Assembly: GCF_051020985.1 (NCBI RefSeq)
Contig: NC_135000.1
Span: forward strand, 8,577,001 to 8,641,000
DNA: 64,000 nucleotides
Source: Nomia melanderi
Taxonomy: Eukaryota > Arthropoda > Insecta > Hymenoptera > Halictidae
Direction: 5' to 3'
The notes under the pieces are model-generated. The model had not been told where the DNA came from, ran no database searches, and saw nothing but the letters and a program-made list of their open reading frames with translations. This document shows positions 35,001 to 50,000 of this stretch, piece after piece. Both the position numbers and the translations under genes were made by a program. Every line of letters begins with the position of its first letter. The first letter of the stretch is position 1.

Positions 35001-38000
35001 TGATCGAATAAGATTTTCATGCTATTTATTTCAATATATTTCATTTCAATTCTATTTCAATTTGATTGATTACAGTATACTTCATTTGAATTTTATCTAT
35101 TTTATATTTTATTTTCATTTTATCAATTTTTAACATTTCATTCGATACACCTACAGTCACAGTACAGAATAATCACCCTATATATCTTGTAATAAACTCT
35201 TCAATAATTATTTTCTGTTATACTCAATAATTCCTTTTAATTTTGCCAACCATTCAATAAATCTTACTTTCTATTATACTAAATAATTTCTTTTCATTTT
35301 GTCAACGATTCAATAATTGTTACTTTCTATTATACTAAATTCTTTTCACGTTGTCAACGACGATTCCTTGAGCGATACTAATAGAACACCGAATGCAGCT
35401 TCATTATCCTTTAGTCCGGCTATTAATAGACTACTTTCGGAAGTGAGCACAAATTCGTCGCTTTATCTGCACCGTGCAGGATGTTAACACGTCCAAACCA
35501 AACCGTACTATCGCTAGCGTGCGAGATAGTGGGAAAAAGAATCGTTCGATCGTCGAACGGAAAACAGATCGCCGCTTGTCCCAGCGTTCCCGTAACGATA
35601 ACGCTGTATCAGAGTGCACTCGATAAGGCTGCACCTGTATTTCGGATGGCAGGTTTCACGGTTTTCCTTATACTTCTCGGCGAGCTACTCCGTGTTCAAG
35701 AAAAAGAACTTTACCCTTGGACTGCGGCAGAATGTCACGTCAACGCGTATTTCAAAGAGAGCATTGAAACCATCGAAATAGTGAATTGAATTGAATTGAA
35801 TTAAACCGATATGAAGTAATCAGATTTATGTAATATATGACTAACGGAAGATGGAATTGTTAAATTGTTATATAAATGTAGTATAAATTATATAATAATA
35901 TGTCATATAATAATATATAATAATAATAATTATTTAATAATATTGCTGTTTATGATGAATATGATACAAATAAAAATATTTACAAATTACTATTTATGTT
36001 GAATCTGATATAAATAATAATATCACTATTTATGATGAATACGATAGTAATAATATCACTATTCATGATAAATATACTACAAATAAAAATATTATATTTC
36101 TAATAATATAATTATTTGCGATGAAAAACGTTGAATTAGCAAAGCACTCACTTGAAATTCAGACTCTTGAAGGAAAAGTGGACCTCGACAATTCCCGTTG
36201 TTTTCACACGGGTCCTCAAGATGTCCTGCTCGGTAGGCTGATAGTCTCTCGCTCCTAATCGGTCTAGGTCGTCCAGGAAACTGAAATTTTCACGAAAGGA
36301 TCAACCCTTATCAGCTGTCCCCTCAAAAATTCATTGTTCCCCGACGCGTCGCGTGGCAACCGATTCAAATTCCGAGGGCACGCGGCCGAGAACTACCTCG
36401 GCGGCTCCGCGGAAACGATAATCCACGCTCTCGAGCTTGAAATCAGCCCTTAAATTAAACCCTCCGCGGAACGGCAACACGCGCGACGCACGAGAGCCAC
36501 TCGGCACGAGAGGTTTTCGGTGCGAACGCCGGGGAAATGGCGCGTATCGAAAGGCTGGCCGTTTTTCATGTCACAAATAAACGTCGTTTGATACCGTTTA
36601 TTGCGCGGTGCAGTCCCCGCACCGATCGGATTGTCTAAAATAGAAAATACCGAGCGTCCTCCGTCGTTTCGGGCAATTTTCAAACTTTTCACGACGAAAC
36701 TCGAAGGGAGCAACATCCTTCTGAGCTCTGCTATTCAGTTGAATCGATAATTAACGAATTGTAGAGTCAAGTGAATTGTTTGTAAATCATGTTACATCGA
36801 TCAATTTTAGATAGGGAATATTAAGGAATCTTCAAATGTGAATTATTTTTGCATATCTCGTAGCGAGATCAATTTCACAGAGAATGTGAAATTTTGTAAT
36901 GATGTTCGAAAGGTGATACAATTATTCAGAACTAAAGACGAATAATAATAATGATACAGGTTTAACCCTTTGCGGACGAAGATTGTTTTTAGTACACAAA
37001 ACCGTTCGCAGATTCTGCTAAATTAAACGCTGAATACTTAAATCATAAAGAATAAGGAAACTGTGTACTGATTTCTTGCTGTTCGAATAGTTAGGTCATT
37101 TGTTTGCAACTTGGTGTTCCAAACATGGAAGTTTGATCTCGGCAGAGTGTTGACATTCGTCCGCAAAGGGTTAAAATTGAATGATACCGATGATCAAGAT
37201 CAGCCGTTCGTTTCCAAAGTTGGACGTATCTGTACAGGTCGTCGCCATCTTATCGGAGGGGGTCGTTAGCGATTTTCAGGTTTGTTCCCCGTCGCTCGTG
37301 CACACCCACGGATATCGGGGAGAGGACTGATGGGTGTCGGGTGTCCAGCAAAAATAGCGGGTTATTAATACGAGATAGCGAAAGGTTGCGACGCCATTTT
37401 GGAGATTCCTGGCCAGGTGCTGTGGTGGAACAGTCTCGTTCGGAGTTGGGTTAATCCTTAATCCCTTATTTTGGGTACTCCCGAATTCCAGGTAAAGAAA
37501 CAATGAATAATAACTTACAATGGACACATTCAACTTTAACCTCCCTTTTCTAATAAAAACAACTTAATACGATGTTTCTTCGAATTATGGAAAAATTCTA
37601 TAATAGTTTCTTTCATAGTGAAAACCGTTTAATTTGAATATTCCTTGATTATATCGAGAGAAATTCGATTTTAACTTCTTTCAGTGAAAACAATTCAATT
37701 TCAAGTTTCGAGTCACTGAGAAAAACTCAATTCTGATTTTCTTTTCCAATAAAATTGAATTCTAATTTCCCTTGAATTATCGGGAAGAATTCTATACCTT
37801 CTTCCTCGGTAAAAACCATTTAATTTCTATTTCTTTGAGTCGCCTACAACAATATTCATCGCGAACCACAAAGATATCATTAATTTAGGAGGAAGACGTG
37901 ACAAAGTTGTAAAACTTCGACAAAAGTTGTCCAGTCCCCTCGAAAGAGACCACTGATCGTTTGAACCGTTCGACCGCGCGATCCGTGACCGTGAACCCTC

Positions 38001-41000
38001 TCCGCGGCCGCGATCAAACTCGAACGAAATTAATTTACAGCGTCCTGGGCCGCGATACATGTAAATACGATCGAATTTACAGCAGCGCTGGTCTAACAGC
38101 GAAATCGGATACGGGTGTTTTCCGAAAAAAACGTCGCTCGGAGTGCACGGATCCACCGCTGGCGACGAGTTTACTCGTCCTCGCCGTTCCACGAGCTCGA
38201 ACAAGAACCTATATACCGATCTGTTGCTGTTTCGCCAATTAAATCATTTGTTTACAACGTAGTAAGTAGTCCTCAAAGGATAAAAACGACAATATTTCCG
38301 GAACACCTTGTACACACGAAACCCAGGGGTCAATCAACGCGGAGTCTATCGTTGTCATGAAAAATTCCGACGACGCGTGTAAACACGCGTTTATCATCGA
38401 CCGATACCAAATATCTAACGAAAATTTCCTACAATGATGCAACGGTGAACAAAAGCGACGCATGAAATTTCATATTGTTTCATTGTTTCTTAGTATTGGG
38501 AATGGAAATGGTTTCTTGGCAAGTATGGAAGTCCTTTTTTGTACTTAAGCCTTTGCACTCGAGAGGTGACACTCAGGCACCACCTGAGATGAAGTAAAAT
38601 TATAAAATTTGATATTTAATATTGGACCGTGTATCGGTGCGTGAAATATTGGGATAAAAGAGCTTTGTTTCTCAATTTACTTGTGATTTCTCTTTGAGTT
38701 AACCGTTAGCACTCCAGATGGTTTTGTATCTATCAGCAACTGCAACTAATTTTTATACTATTCCCAGCGAAAATGAGAAATGCAACATTTCTTCGATCTT
38801 CTATTTTCCTTCTTAGTACAAAATTCGGATGTGTGGAGAATCTAATAATTTCAGGGTAGTTTCTTTAAGATTCATTGAAATATTTAATATAACTGGTGCA
38901 ATATTGGAGCCTACAGAGTTCAAAGGGTTAATCTCAAAAAATATCACCTTCGTCTAGTTAGAAAATTTCCAACGAAATACTTCCGAGTGCAGAGGGTTAA
39001 CTTATAAAATTTCCTACAACAATCATCGTGCGACGGTAAACGAGGCAACGCACAAGACTTCTGGAAAATTGACTGAGGGGACGAAAATAGAAGCTCAAAG
39101 GCACAATTAAAAAGGAAACAGATCCCCAAGGTTTCCGTTACAACTTGTCCCCTTTAAATCCCCCGGCCAGCTTTTCTTTCGGTAATTATTAAGTGTCCAA
39201 TTATTACGAATTTCTCGGGTGCAAGTGCTGTTTTCTTTCCATTGTTTTTCCCGCCCCGCGCCCTGGCGACCCCTTCAACGACCCCCCGAAGGAAAGCCAC
39301 GTTCTTTCATTCTTGTGTCACTCTATTTTCTTACTGTTCTCCCTTGCCGGCCGAGGGAAAAGGGGCGAGTAATAGAATGAAAAAGGGAACGCGGAGCCCG
39401 GGGGAGGTGAAAACCGGGGGATACGGTGTCGGCGGCCATTTTAGGCCACGTGACACGGGCGTGGCGTGACGTCATCGGCGATCAATACGCCGCTGAACCT
39501 AAATAAGAGGGACGGGAAAGAACGGGGAAAAGGGAGATCCTTTTGGGTCCTTGGAGCCGGGATAATCTTTCTTTTTCATGCTTCTGTCCTCCAGCTTTTT
39601 TTCGCACCCGGGGAAACAGGCACGTGTCGGCGTGATCGTTTAATTGGCCGGCGAAACGGGCCAACCGAGTTTTCCAATATGTCCGCCGGCTCGGTCGAAT
39701 TTCATTAGAAAGGGCAACCGTGTCGTACCTTTTTGGGGTTGTTTCTGGTCGTTTATGTTTAATCCTTTGCACTGGGGTGACTCGCTACCCGATTTCATAT
39801 AGTAAAATTATAAAATTTGATAGTTAATATTAATTTGTGTAACGCATCTGAGAAATATTGAAATAAAATAGCTAAAATATTTCTAGTAAGAAACTTCCGA
39901 GCGCAAAGGTTAAATTAGAATGTTTTGGGGAGCTACCTCGAAATGGCACTTTTGGGATTGGAGTTTTATTGGTTCTGAGTATTGGGAATGATGGAAATGG
40001 TATGGAAGTATGGGAGTCTTTTTTGTAGTTAACTTATAAATTTAGGAAAAAGCTGTATTGAGATGTGTTGGAATTATACGTGAGATATAATTGGAATTAT
40101 GCTAAGTCAAGGAGAATTCAGAAATTGTTTGAAATTTAGGAAATATTAAAATCTCCATTACAAGGAAAGTCGTTTAACAATGTTAATAGTGCTGAACAGT
40201 CCCAGTAATTAACTGAAATCACGTGCACGCGATGCTGGGCTGTAGCTACCGGTGACCGGAAGTCACTGGCACGTGACTGCGGCCGCCAGCGCTGCTATTC
40301 GAGGGTACACTGAATTCTCCATGAGAAAAAATACGAATCTCCGAAGGTTCGAGCGCGTGAGGACTGGTCGCCGTGCAACGTGTTCGAAGAGCAACTGGTG
40401 ATAAAGTTGCGTCGAGGTGCACGTGTCGCAGTGTGAGTGCGCGCGTTCAAATAAAAGATTTCTGGGAAGCGTAAGCGACTGGTCTTATCGACTCGTCGAA
40501 GTGTCGATGACGAAATATTCAATTTCACGTTCTTAACCCTGTCATCGTCGTTCCTTTCCTATTCCCAATGAAAAACCGCTCGAATAAAAGGTTCCTTACA
40601 ACGAACGAAGAGAAAATATTCGGTACTGAAATAAATAGGGCACCCTGTATACACAGAGAAGAGGCAGAACGTAAAAATGATTCTCTTTCAATAAGAACAA
40701 GGATCTTCCGAGAGTACTTATTCAATTTTTATATTCCCCTCTGACTGTGGAAAAAAACAAGGACGGATTTACCGCGGCCGAAAGTGTTCCACAAAGATGG
40801 CCGATCGATTTTCATGGAAGTTTAATGAGGGACTGAATGCGAGACCACTCTCGGGGCTGTTCTGTAAACTCTGCGATTGGGGGGAAAGGGAATCCAACAT
40901 GTCTGCCATCGTTTTATCGCTTGTAATCGTAGCTTCCCGAATTTTGAAAAGATCGGGGCTATGCGCTGACGTAATACTGATTAAGAATTTCGATTGGAAC

Positions 41001-44000
41001 ACGCGAAAGTTGGTTTTCAAATTGAATATCAGAAGTTTCGAGGTGCTTTTACCTAATGAAAATTACCTAAGAAACGTTTCGATTTTAGATAGTCTTCGAT
41101 AAGACTATGTAGAATCGGTAATTTACGAAATGACGAATGATTAATTGGACTTACTATTTCGCTGAGTCGTTCAGCTGATACTCGTTGCTCCTGCCGAAGC
41201 ATTCCTGGACCCCGCTGTCCGCCCAGAGCCTCTTCATCGCGGCCAGAAGCTCCTCGCCGAACGGCTCCGTGTCCTCCATTCTTTGGATCACGTCGAACAC
41301 CATTTTCGAGTCCGTCTGGAACACGAGGAGCCAAACACATTCGCAAAACGCTGTTTTAAACTCGAGACAATCGAGTTCCCTTTGTATACCTGACATTCTC
41401 TCTCGTGAATAACCTTTTATTCAAAGCTTGCGAGCGTTTGAACGCGTTTGACAACGTTTGACGACTGAAATTCGATCTGGATCGATCAACCATCGATTCC
41501 AGGTTGCTTCGAGAACGATTACAACATTGTCTCTCGCGAATCGAAATGATTATCTTGTTTGGCGAGTGGTTTGAAACGATTCGCGAAGGAATGTCAAGTT
41601 TGAATCGGTTTCGTTTAGAATGCGTAGTCCATTAATAATGAAAACCTTAAAAATTGCGAGTCTTCAGTAAGTTTGAAGCTTCCTCTGGCTACTCAGGCGA
41701 TTCGCGGATGGAATCAAGAGAGAAACGATCCGCTGCGAGAACGCGGAGCACTGGATCGCTCGATCGGATGAATTATCATAAAAAACAGCGCCGCTCCCGA
41801 GAAAACAGCGCGGGACAATGGAAAACTGTTAGCGTGGACAAGTGTCGAGCACACGAGTGCCGGATTAAGCGAGGCAAACTGTCGCGAAGCACTAGCGAAG
41901 CCATCAGGTTGCCGATCAACAGGTAGTCCATCAACAGTCCTCGGTTGCTGACAAGGGAGAACTGTTGCTATCAAAGCTTGTCCGTGGGCCGAAGTATCGA
42001 TGGGAGTTTCGCGAACGTGAAATCCTGCCAAATTCCGAGGGGGTTTTCATTTCCGCGGATAAACCTATCGGGAAGCCTCTAACAAACATTCCACTGTTGT
42101 CTTCTATAATAATTGCAATGTATTCTTCGCGAAGAATACTCAAAATTATAGAAACATCGAAATTAGCTGTAACTACGAAGATAGTAGTCATCATTTTATC
42201 ACCACATTACAGAAATTAAACCTTCGACAGTGGGTGAATTCATCGACTTGGTTGCTCGAAGTTAAAGAATAAAGTCTATTAGCCGCAGAATTCGATTCCG
42301 TTCGATATTCCATTTAATCAATGGCGAATCTCGCGGAATATAAGACTGCTCGATAAACTTCGACGAAGTTCAACGAAGTGCCTTCGTGTTTCCTGGAGGA
42401 AACGCGACGAGACTTTTCGGAGGATCCGATGGAAGTTCAGACGAAGACGCAGCGAGGTAATAGAATATTAAATATCACGGGGGTGGGCGTGGACGCGGCG
42501 GATTGAGAGGCACTGGTCTGAAAAGCCGGATCAATCGGTACTCAAGTCAGACCCTCGTGCCGCGTTGTTTTCGAGGCAGGGGCTCTCGTTATTGGCTCTA
42601 AGGTAAACGACGCAGCCGCGACGCTGCACGACCGGTAAATATGCTGAAGAGGGTACTCTAGAACCGCCTCGAGATGCGCATCGATCTTGTTCAAGTGCTC
42701 GGCTGTCGATAATTTTTGACTTCAACATCGGCTGCGAAACTTTTTTGCACCGAGCTGTAGGGTGATGTATAGGGCAGCGCTAACCTGTGGGTAGCTAAAT
42801 GGCAACCGGATAGAGGATGGATCATCGCTAAAACATTGAGACAACTGCCGCTGAATGAAGTTTTTTTGGGGATCATTAGCAATAATCGAAAAAATGTCTT
42901 GCAACGAGCTAGACAATGATCTATAGGCTACCCCTAAACTGTTGGTAACTAAAAAGTAACCGGATAGAGGATGGATCATCGCTAAAAAATGAAACTGCAG
43001 GATGAATCTTCTCCGAGGATCACTTACTCGTAGGAATGGGGTCAGCCGAGTTTTTATGAACACTTATTCTCGCTTTGAACAGCCCAGTTTATAAAAATCT
43101 CTAAAATAATAAACACAAAGTTTGACGCACCTCTCGCTCGTTGCTCGTGTAGCTGATGTCCAAGTTCGGCATCGCTCTGAGAATAGCGACTAGGGATTGT
43201 ATCGTGTTGCTGTACACCACGGGCTTATACTGCTTGAAGTCTTCCGGTGTAAAACCGCTTTCATGGATAATTCTATAAAGAAAGAACAGGGAACACCGTG
43301 GATAATTTAAAATATCGAACCGTATAAAACGCGAACAGAAAAATTCAAAATTTTGAATCAGCCTCGAGTCTAATCAGAATCTCATTCAAATAGGAAAGTC
43401 CGTTTTCGATTCAGGTCTGCGTCGGATCGATCGGAATTCTGCCATAAACGGAAAACCGAAGCTGTCTGCGGGGAATATTATCAATTAACGGTCCGGAAGT
43501 CTTGACCAGCGGCTGAATACGCGGGCTTTTGTTCACGGGACGCCGTGAATGGAGCCATTGACGGGAGAACAAGATTTGAAACACGTTTCACCGGCAAACT
43601 GTTCTTTCAACGCTGAAATTATTGATTTTTTCTTTATTTCGGGTGAACGACCGATCCGACGTTCCCTTAATGAAGTTAAGAGACACGGCGACGCTGCTTT
43701 TATTTTGAACCGCAATTCTGCGTAACAATGGCGGACGACACGTTTTAAATATTAAGACGAATGGGACAGGTTAAAGATAGTTTCGTTGTGCAATTTTTAA
43801 ATGTTATCGACTGCAGTCGAATTAAATAAATCAAATAAATTCCGATAAAACATTGTTTTTTCATCAAATATTGCGTCAAAAAGATTGTAAAATTCTGCTT
43901 TTTATTAAAATATTGCGTTAAATTGTAATGGATAATTGCAGACTTACTTCATTTGTTTTACGATGGTACTTTTCCCGGACTCACCGGCGCCTGAAAAAAA

Positions 44001-47000
44001 CGAGACGATTAGTAGACTGTTCTACACACTATCAGTTCTTCAGTGGAACCGCGCAGATATTCAACCGTGGAGAAGATAAAATCCCGTAACATTAATTTCG
44101 CCGTGACCGTTTGTTTAAATGGAATGTTGTATAACAAAATTACAGGTAACAAAGACACGCGAAAAGCAGATTGCCTGTCGGCGTAAATTCTAGCGCGAAG
44201 AGAACAAACAGATCCCTGGCAGAAATAACAATTGGAGGTTCGCATACTTTCATCTTTAAACGATAAGCCTGAATGATAATTCTAGAAGAAATTATCGAGC
44301 TACATTCCTCAGAATGATTTATCAGTTTACCACCGCTGTAACCATTGCGAAATAGAAATTATATTAACGAAATGGAGAAAAGATATTCCTAGATAATCGA
44401 CATTTTCTCAAACATCTCTAAAATGATAAATATTCTTATCCAAATCATCAGAATATTCTCCAAGATCTCTAAAATAATAATTCTTAATAACGAAATATTC
44501 TTAGTTAAGTTTTCTCAAATCTCTAAAATAACAGTTACTCATTAATAATAAAATATTCTCAGCTAAATGATCCAAATTTTCTCAGAAATCTCTAAAATAA
44601 CAATTGCTCTTTAATAATAAAATATTCTTAGCTAAATGATCCAAATTTTCTCAGAAATCTCTAAAATAACAATTGTTCTTTAATAATAAAATATTCCCAG
44701 CAAAATGATGGAAAGTTCCCAGAGACCGAAACATCGATGCATTCCAACCTCAGTAATTAACGTTAAAGGAACCACGGAATAATTCCCGAAAGCCGAAGTG
44801 TCATCTTATCTAAGCGACTGCTCCGAATTGCGGCGAACGAAAAAGAAAGAAAGAGGGAGGACACCGGGAAAAAGGCGAAAAAGAAACGGACACATGACAC
44901 GTAAAAAAGCGGCGCTTATGGCGGAAGCGGGAGAACCGGAAGTGACGCGTCGCACGGCGTGCCAGCGGAACTTGTTTTCCTGCTTATGGATGTCAGACCC
45001 TCCCCCTCTTTTAAAAAGCTCTTTCATCCCGAATCGTTCGTTCGCCGGCACGCCGAGCGACGCAGTGGCAGCGGCTCTGCCACCGAATTTATTAAAACAC
45101 TTATTCAAGAAAAAACGAAGAGAACAGTGACAAGATTTCTGTACATGTATCAATTCCAACCGATTTTTTAGGAAATAGAACTAATCCAATCGTTCGTACG
45201 CGTTTGAATTCAATTTAAAAATATTGGCACTCTCTGATTAATTAGAATAATGTGTTTAAAACTAGTTGAATTTGATTATGCAATAATAATTCATTGACTT
45301 TGTAAAGAAAATAGGTTATAGGTAGGTTTAGGTAGAAATGAAGTTATTCTATTCTTGAGAGAAAATATTGTAGATTGTAAAGGCGCGTATCGATAAGAAT
45401 TATAGTAATTTAGTCTATTAAAGTGATTAATAATTTAGTTTCTTTGATTTCTTACTGTCAGGCTACTGTGATTGTTATGGCATAATTCTTATGCATTTAT
45501 GGGAAATTTGAGGATGCATGAATTAAGTTAAATGTACGAGGAACTGTGAAATATTTAGGTTTATAGAATTTATTAGGAAGTCTTTTCTCCATCGTGATTT
45601 TGTTATTCTATTTATGTAAAAATTGGAATTTGTCAGTCTAATAATAATGTAGGAAGTTAGTTAGAAGAATTTAGGTTGGAGAATGATGTAGCAGTGGTAA
45701 GCTCTCTATCAGTCTATCAGTCATATTCTATCAAAATCCCATTCGCTTCCGGCAACAGTTTTCGCATGCCACTTACGGCGACTCGGCTAATAAATTAATT
45801 CCAATTGATCGATGATCTCTCCCCCTTGCATTCAAGGAAACGTCGTGAAGCAGCGAATGAAATCGAGGACGAATTCGTAAGGATCCAGCGGAATTGGTTG
45901 CAGCCCCTTCAACCCTTAACTACCCTGTTAAATTTTAACGCAACTACTGCACTCAGAAAATTAGGTTCCAGTTTTCTTTCATAATTACCGACGTCTTGAA
46001 AATATTAAATATTCGAAGTAATTTCCAAAATATGTAGCTTCACTTAAATAATATATAATTTTTTGAAATATTAACCATTCTTTGGAAGTGAATTATATAT
46101 TGAATTATTGAATATTGGAGAAGAAAATTGTGTACTGATGTTTTGAATGATGTTACGAATACAATAGAATTATATATACGATAATATAATATTATATATG
46201 TAATGTGTAATGAAATAGAATTATATACACAATTGCACGATAGTATGGTAGATGTATTTTATAATAAAGTATTTTAGAATAAAATAGAGTTATATTACAA
46301 AATTCCATGTAACCGGTACAATTCAGAATCGCATTATGCAACACGAAGTTTAATCGTCGCCAACCCTCGGATTTCACAGTGGCCGGCGAATATTCCGCGC
46401 AACGTGGGCTCCGAGTTAAAAGAGAAAACGATCGTGTGCGTTTCCCGCGGCATAAATGGGATGAAAATACTCGTGGAAGACGCAAGCGAAAGGAATGACG
46501 TCACCGGTAACACCAATAAACAGGACCCAGATTTCCCTCGAATAATCTCGGTCTGAATGCCGACCAGAAAACCAGAGATTCTTTATCTGCGAGACTTTAA
46601 TCAGCCGCGACCGAGGATTTCGAAAACGAAAATGGCGGCGGCGCCCGGCGACGCCGTTCGGACGCCGCTTGATACGAAAGGCCGATTAAAATCGAACAAC
46701 TTTTGATAGGATCCACGTAAAACGATGAATCTTTGTTTAAATTAAAGCTGAGATATCGCGGAACAAGGAAACAACGCGCAAAATCAAGAATTAATTCCAA
46801 TCACTGTGTTTTTTTCAATTAAGGATGAAAAGTCGTAGAATTAGAGCGTAAAATTTGGACCTTAGATTCTTTAAATTACTTCGATAAACAAAGATGTTCG
46901 TGGAAAATGATTGAAAGAATAGAATCTTGCAGCTTTCTCCTCGCGTAATCTACCTCCATTCGATCGATTAATTCATTCGAACAACAATGCGAGCGATTTA

Positions 47001-50000
47001 TCGTGCGAATGCATGAACTCTGTGGCTCAGCGATTTCGCGCAGCGAATGTTTGTAGATTCGTAATTTGTTGGTGATAAAGTTTGGTACGGTGGTTTCTTT
47101 TACGAGGAGTTACGTGGAACTGAGTAAATTCGTATGGTATCTCGTTTTTTGGGAAAGAAATCTGGTAGTATCAAGTATTCGATGCAACGGTGAGAATATT
47201 CAGAAATTTCCATCAGTACTGATCCACCGGAAATATTAATCCCTATGATTTACATTTTATGAAAAAATCCCGACGCTCACTATATCCACGTTCACTGCAA
47301 ATGACAGAAATTACCAATAGATAATTGATATTCAATTTACATTCCGACAAAATAAAAAAAAACTCAGATTTATCATATTCAGTTTAGAATTTTCGTCGTG
47401 AGTCTGACGAAAGGTCAAGAAATTCCAACACTTAGATCGAAATTCTCTTCTTATTAAGGATTTCTATCACCCCCAAACTAATTACGCGTTATCCTTTCGA
47501 TATTCCCGATTTCTACGTCATTCCCCGGAGCGACGAGCGAAAAGTGATAGAAAGATCCGTCGGAATTCCCGGGGAACGTCCGTGCGAGGGTAATGTGATC
47601 GGAGCGTGCAAAGGCACGTCGTACGGTGACAATTACATCGTAATTAAGATCCGCTCCGTTAATTTCGAGTCACGATCGCCGCATTACTCGAGCGAGTCAT
47701 TAAAAAACAAACGGTAACCCGAGCGGAAACTGTATTTACGGGGAAAGCGGATCAATTAATGGGCCACTTCAATTCCAGCACTCTCGAACGCGATTTCTTT
47801 TTCCCTTTTCTCGCTTTTTCCGCGCGCGATCTACCTCGAACAATCCCGACCTTCCGCGTAATTTTATTTCCGTCGCCTAGCCTTTGAACCCGGCAAGTTC
47901 GCCGTGGTGAACGCGTTTTTTTCGCGAGCAGGGAGCTTCTAAGAATACGATGGAACATTTTTAACCCTTATTACTCCGGTCAGTTTTATGATCTACCCAG
48001 ATTCGTCGGTTTTCGTGCTCGTTAAATCTTGTTTAATTATAATTCGTCGGGAGGATCGATGGATTCGATGCTAGGTGGACTGTTGCTCGATAAAAATGCG
48101 GATCCGGGCTCAGGAGACATAATCCGGAGTGTTTTCTGCTGGGAATCAACCCCTTGGCTAATTTAATGTTCAATTTAGATTTTGGACAAATAAATAACAC
48201 TTAGATTTGAATTTGGTTTGAAATAGTTGCTACGAGTCTGGAAAAATTGAAGATTAAAGGGTTCGAAAATTTTCATCGATTTTGATTCACTGGAAATATT
48301 AACCCCTAGGATTTAATTGTTTATTATGATCGATACAATTAGTTTTCCATGAATAATTGATTGACAAAAGAGAAAAATTCCGGGCATATTCTGTTTTCTC
48401 TAAAGTATAATAATTATTTAATTTGAATTTGAGAGAGTTAAGTTATAGTTATGTTCGTCAAATTTTATTTAAAGTCTTCATCCGAGCCTGACACGTCGTT
48501 ATAAGGCAAAGGGTTCAACATTCGAGCGAAACATACGTTCCCGTCCGACAAATTCACGTTTCGAAATGAACTTTTCGATTTAATCTCTACTTTATCTCCG
48601 CTTGATCCGCTGGCGATTCTATTTGATCCGGCGCATTAACGTTGCACAGGTGTGCCGATGGAGAATCTGTTGTGTGTTTCTCGCGCGGTTCACTTCGGAA
48701 TTTTCTATGAAATGAAAGCAAGATTCGCGGATGATCCAAGGGAAAATTAAGTTTCAAAAAGAAAATTAATTTAATAGAACACTGAGAGTGTAGAGTTGAA
48801 GACGTGAATATTATTTATGGAAAATAATTGGTATATTAATTACCGTGGCATTTACGCAATCGATTCCACAAACGGATGGAAAATTATGCAAAGGAAGAAA
48901 TTAAATATTTTCAACCACAAAAAGTATGTTATGTAAGTGGAACGCGAGGCTTGATGAGTTAGATTGATCGCAATATAAACAACGAATATAAAACCATTAA
49001 GCAGGCAAGTGTTTATTACGCAATCATCGACCGGCCATTCGTTTTTATACAGGTAGCATAGTTTTGTTCTCCAGTCGGTATCAAGTTAACGTCGAATTGT
49101 AACGATTCATTAATAAATCCCAAATCAAGCATAAATTACGAAGAGATTTTCTGTTTTTTTAACTGGAAGTTAATTATTAAGAAGGAAATGATTTTCTAGA
49201 ATCGTTTAAACATTTCCAAACAATCTCAAGCATTTATAAACGGCGTCAAACTGCAATCATTCCGTCTCCCACGTTTAATTAATCTATGCAATTAAATATT
49301 CATAGCAGTTCATAGATTATCTACCAATAGTTATCGAACAGAAAAATTACTAATCGATTAACACTAGAACTACCGCAACAGTCAAAATGACTGGTTTCGA
49401 TTGTTTTGTTTCACAATTATTGATATCTTAACCCTTTGAACTCTGTAGGCTCCAATATTGCACCAGTTCTAACATTAAATATTTCAATGAATTTTAAGAA
49501 AACTACCTTAAGATTATTAGATCTTCCAAATATACAAAGTTAGTACTGAGAAGGGAATCAAAGATCTAAGAAATGTTACAACATTGTTAATTTTCAGTAG
49601 GACTACTATCAAAATTGGTAGAAGTTGCTGACATATCACAAAACTATGTGGAATGCTAAGGGTTAGAAGCATTGAATATTCGAAATGATCGAAAATAAAT
49701 ATCTTTCACTTGAATACTATAATGAATCTGAAGAAACCGAAAATAATCTATCGTTACAATTTTTATAGGGATTACATATCAGTCGCATTAACACTAGGTT
49801 TACAAGCATTTACCATACAATTTGTTCTATCGGTTTTGAATAGATTTACGTTCGTTGATTTCGATCTTGGAAATGAATAGTTTAAAAATAGAACATTAGG
49901 CTATATGTTCGTGTAATTACATCAATTAAAATTCGATGTGAATATTTATTAAATACTTTTTATAGAATTCAATATGTGTCAAATTGACGCGTTCCGTAAA

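Noticed and set aside
42691..43063. Minus frames of 63 and 113 codons in Galpha-o intron 3
   Set aside because: Both follow the 154-bp tandem duplication and repeat the same peptide out of phase; no start context or splice logic.
44798..45159. Basic plus frame (110 codons) and hydrophobic minus frame (117 codons)
   Set aside because: The two overlap antisense in a GC-rich patch of intron 1, with no splice sites or familiar motifs.
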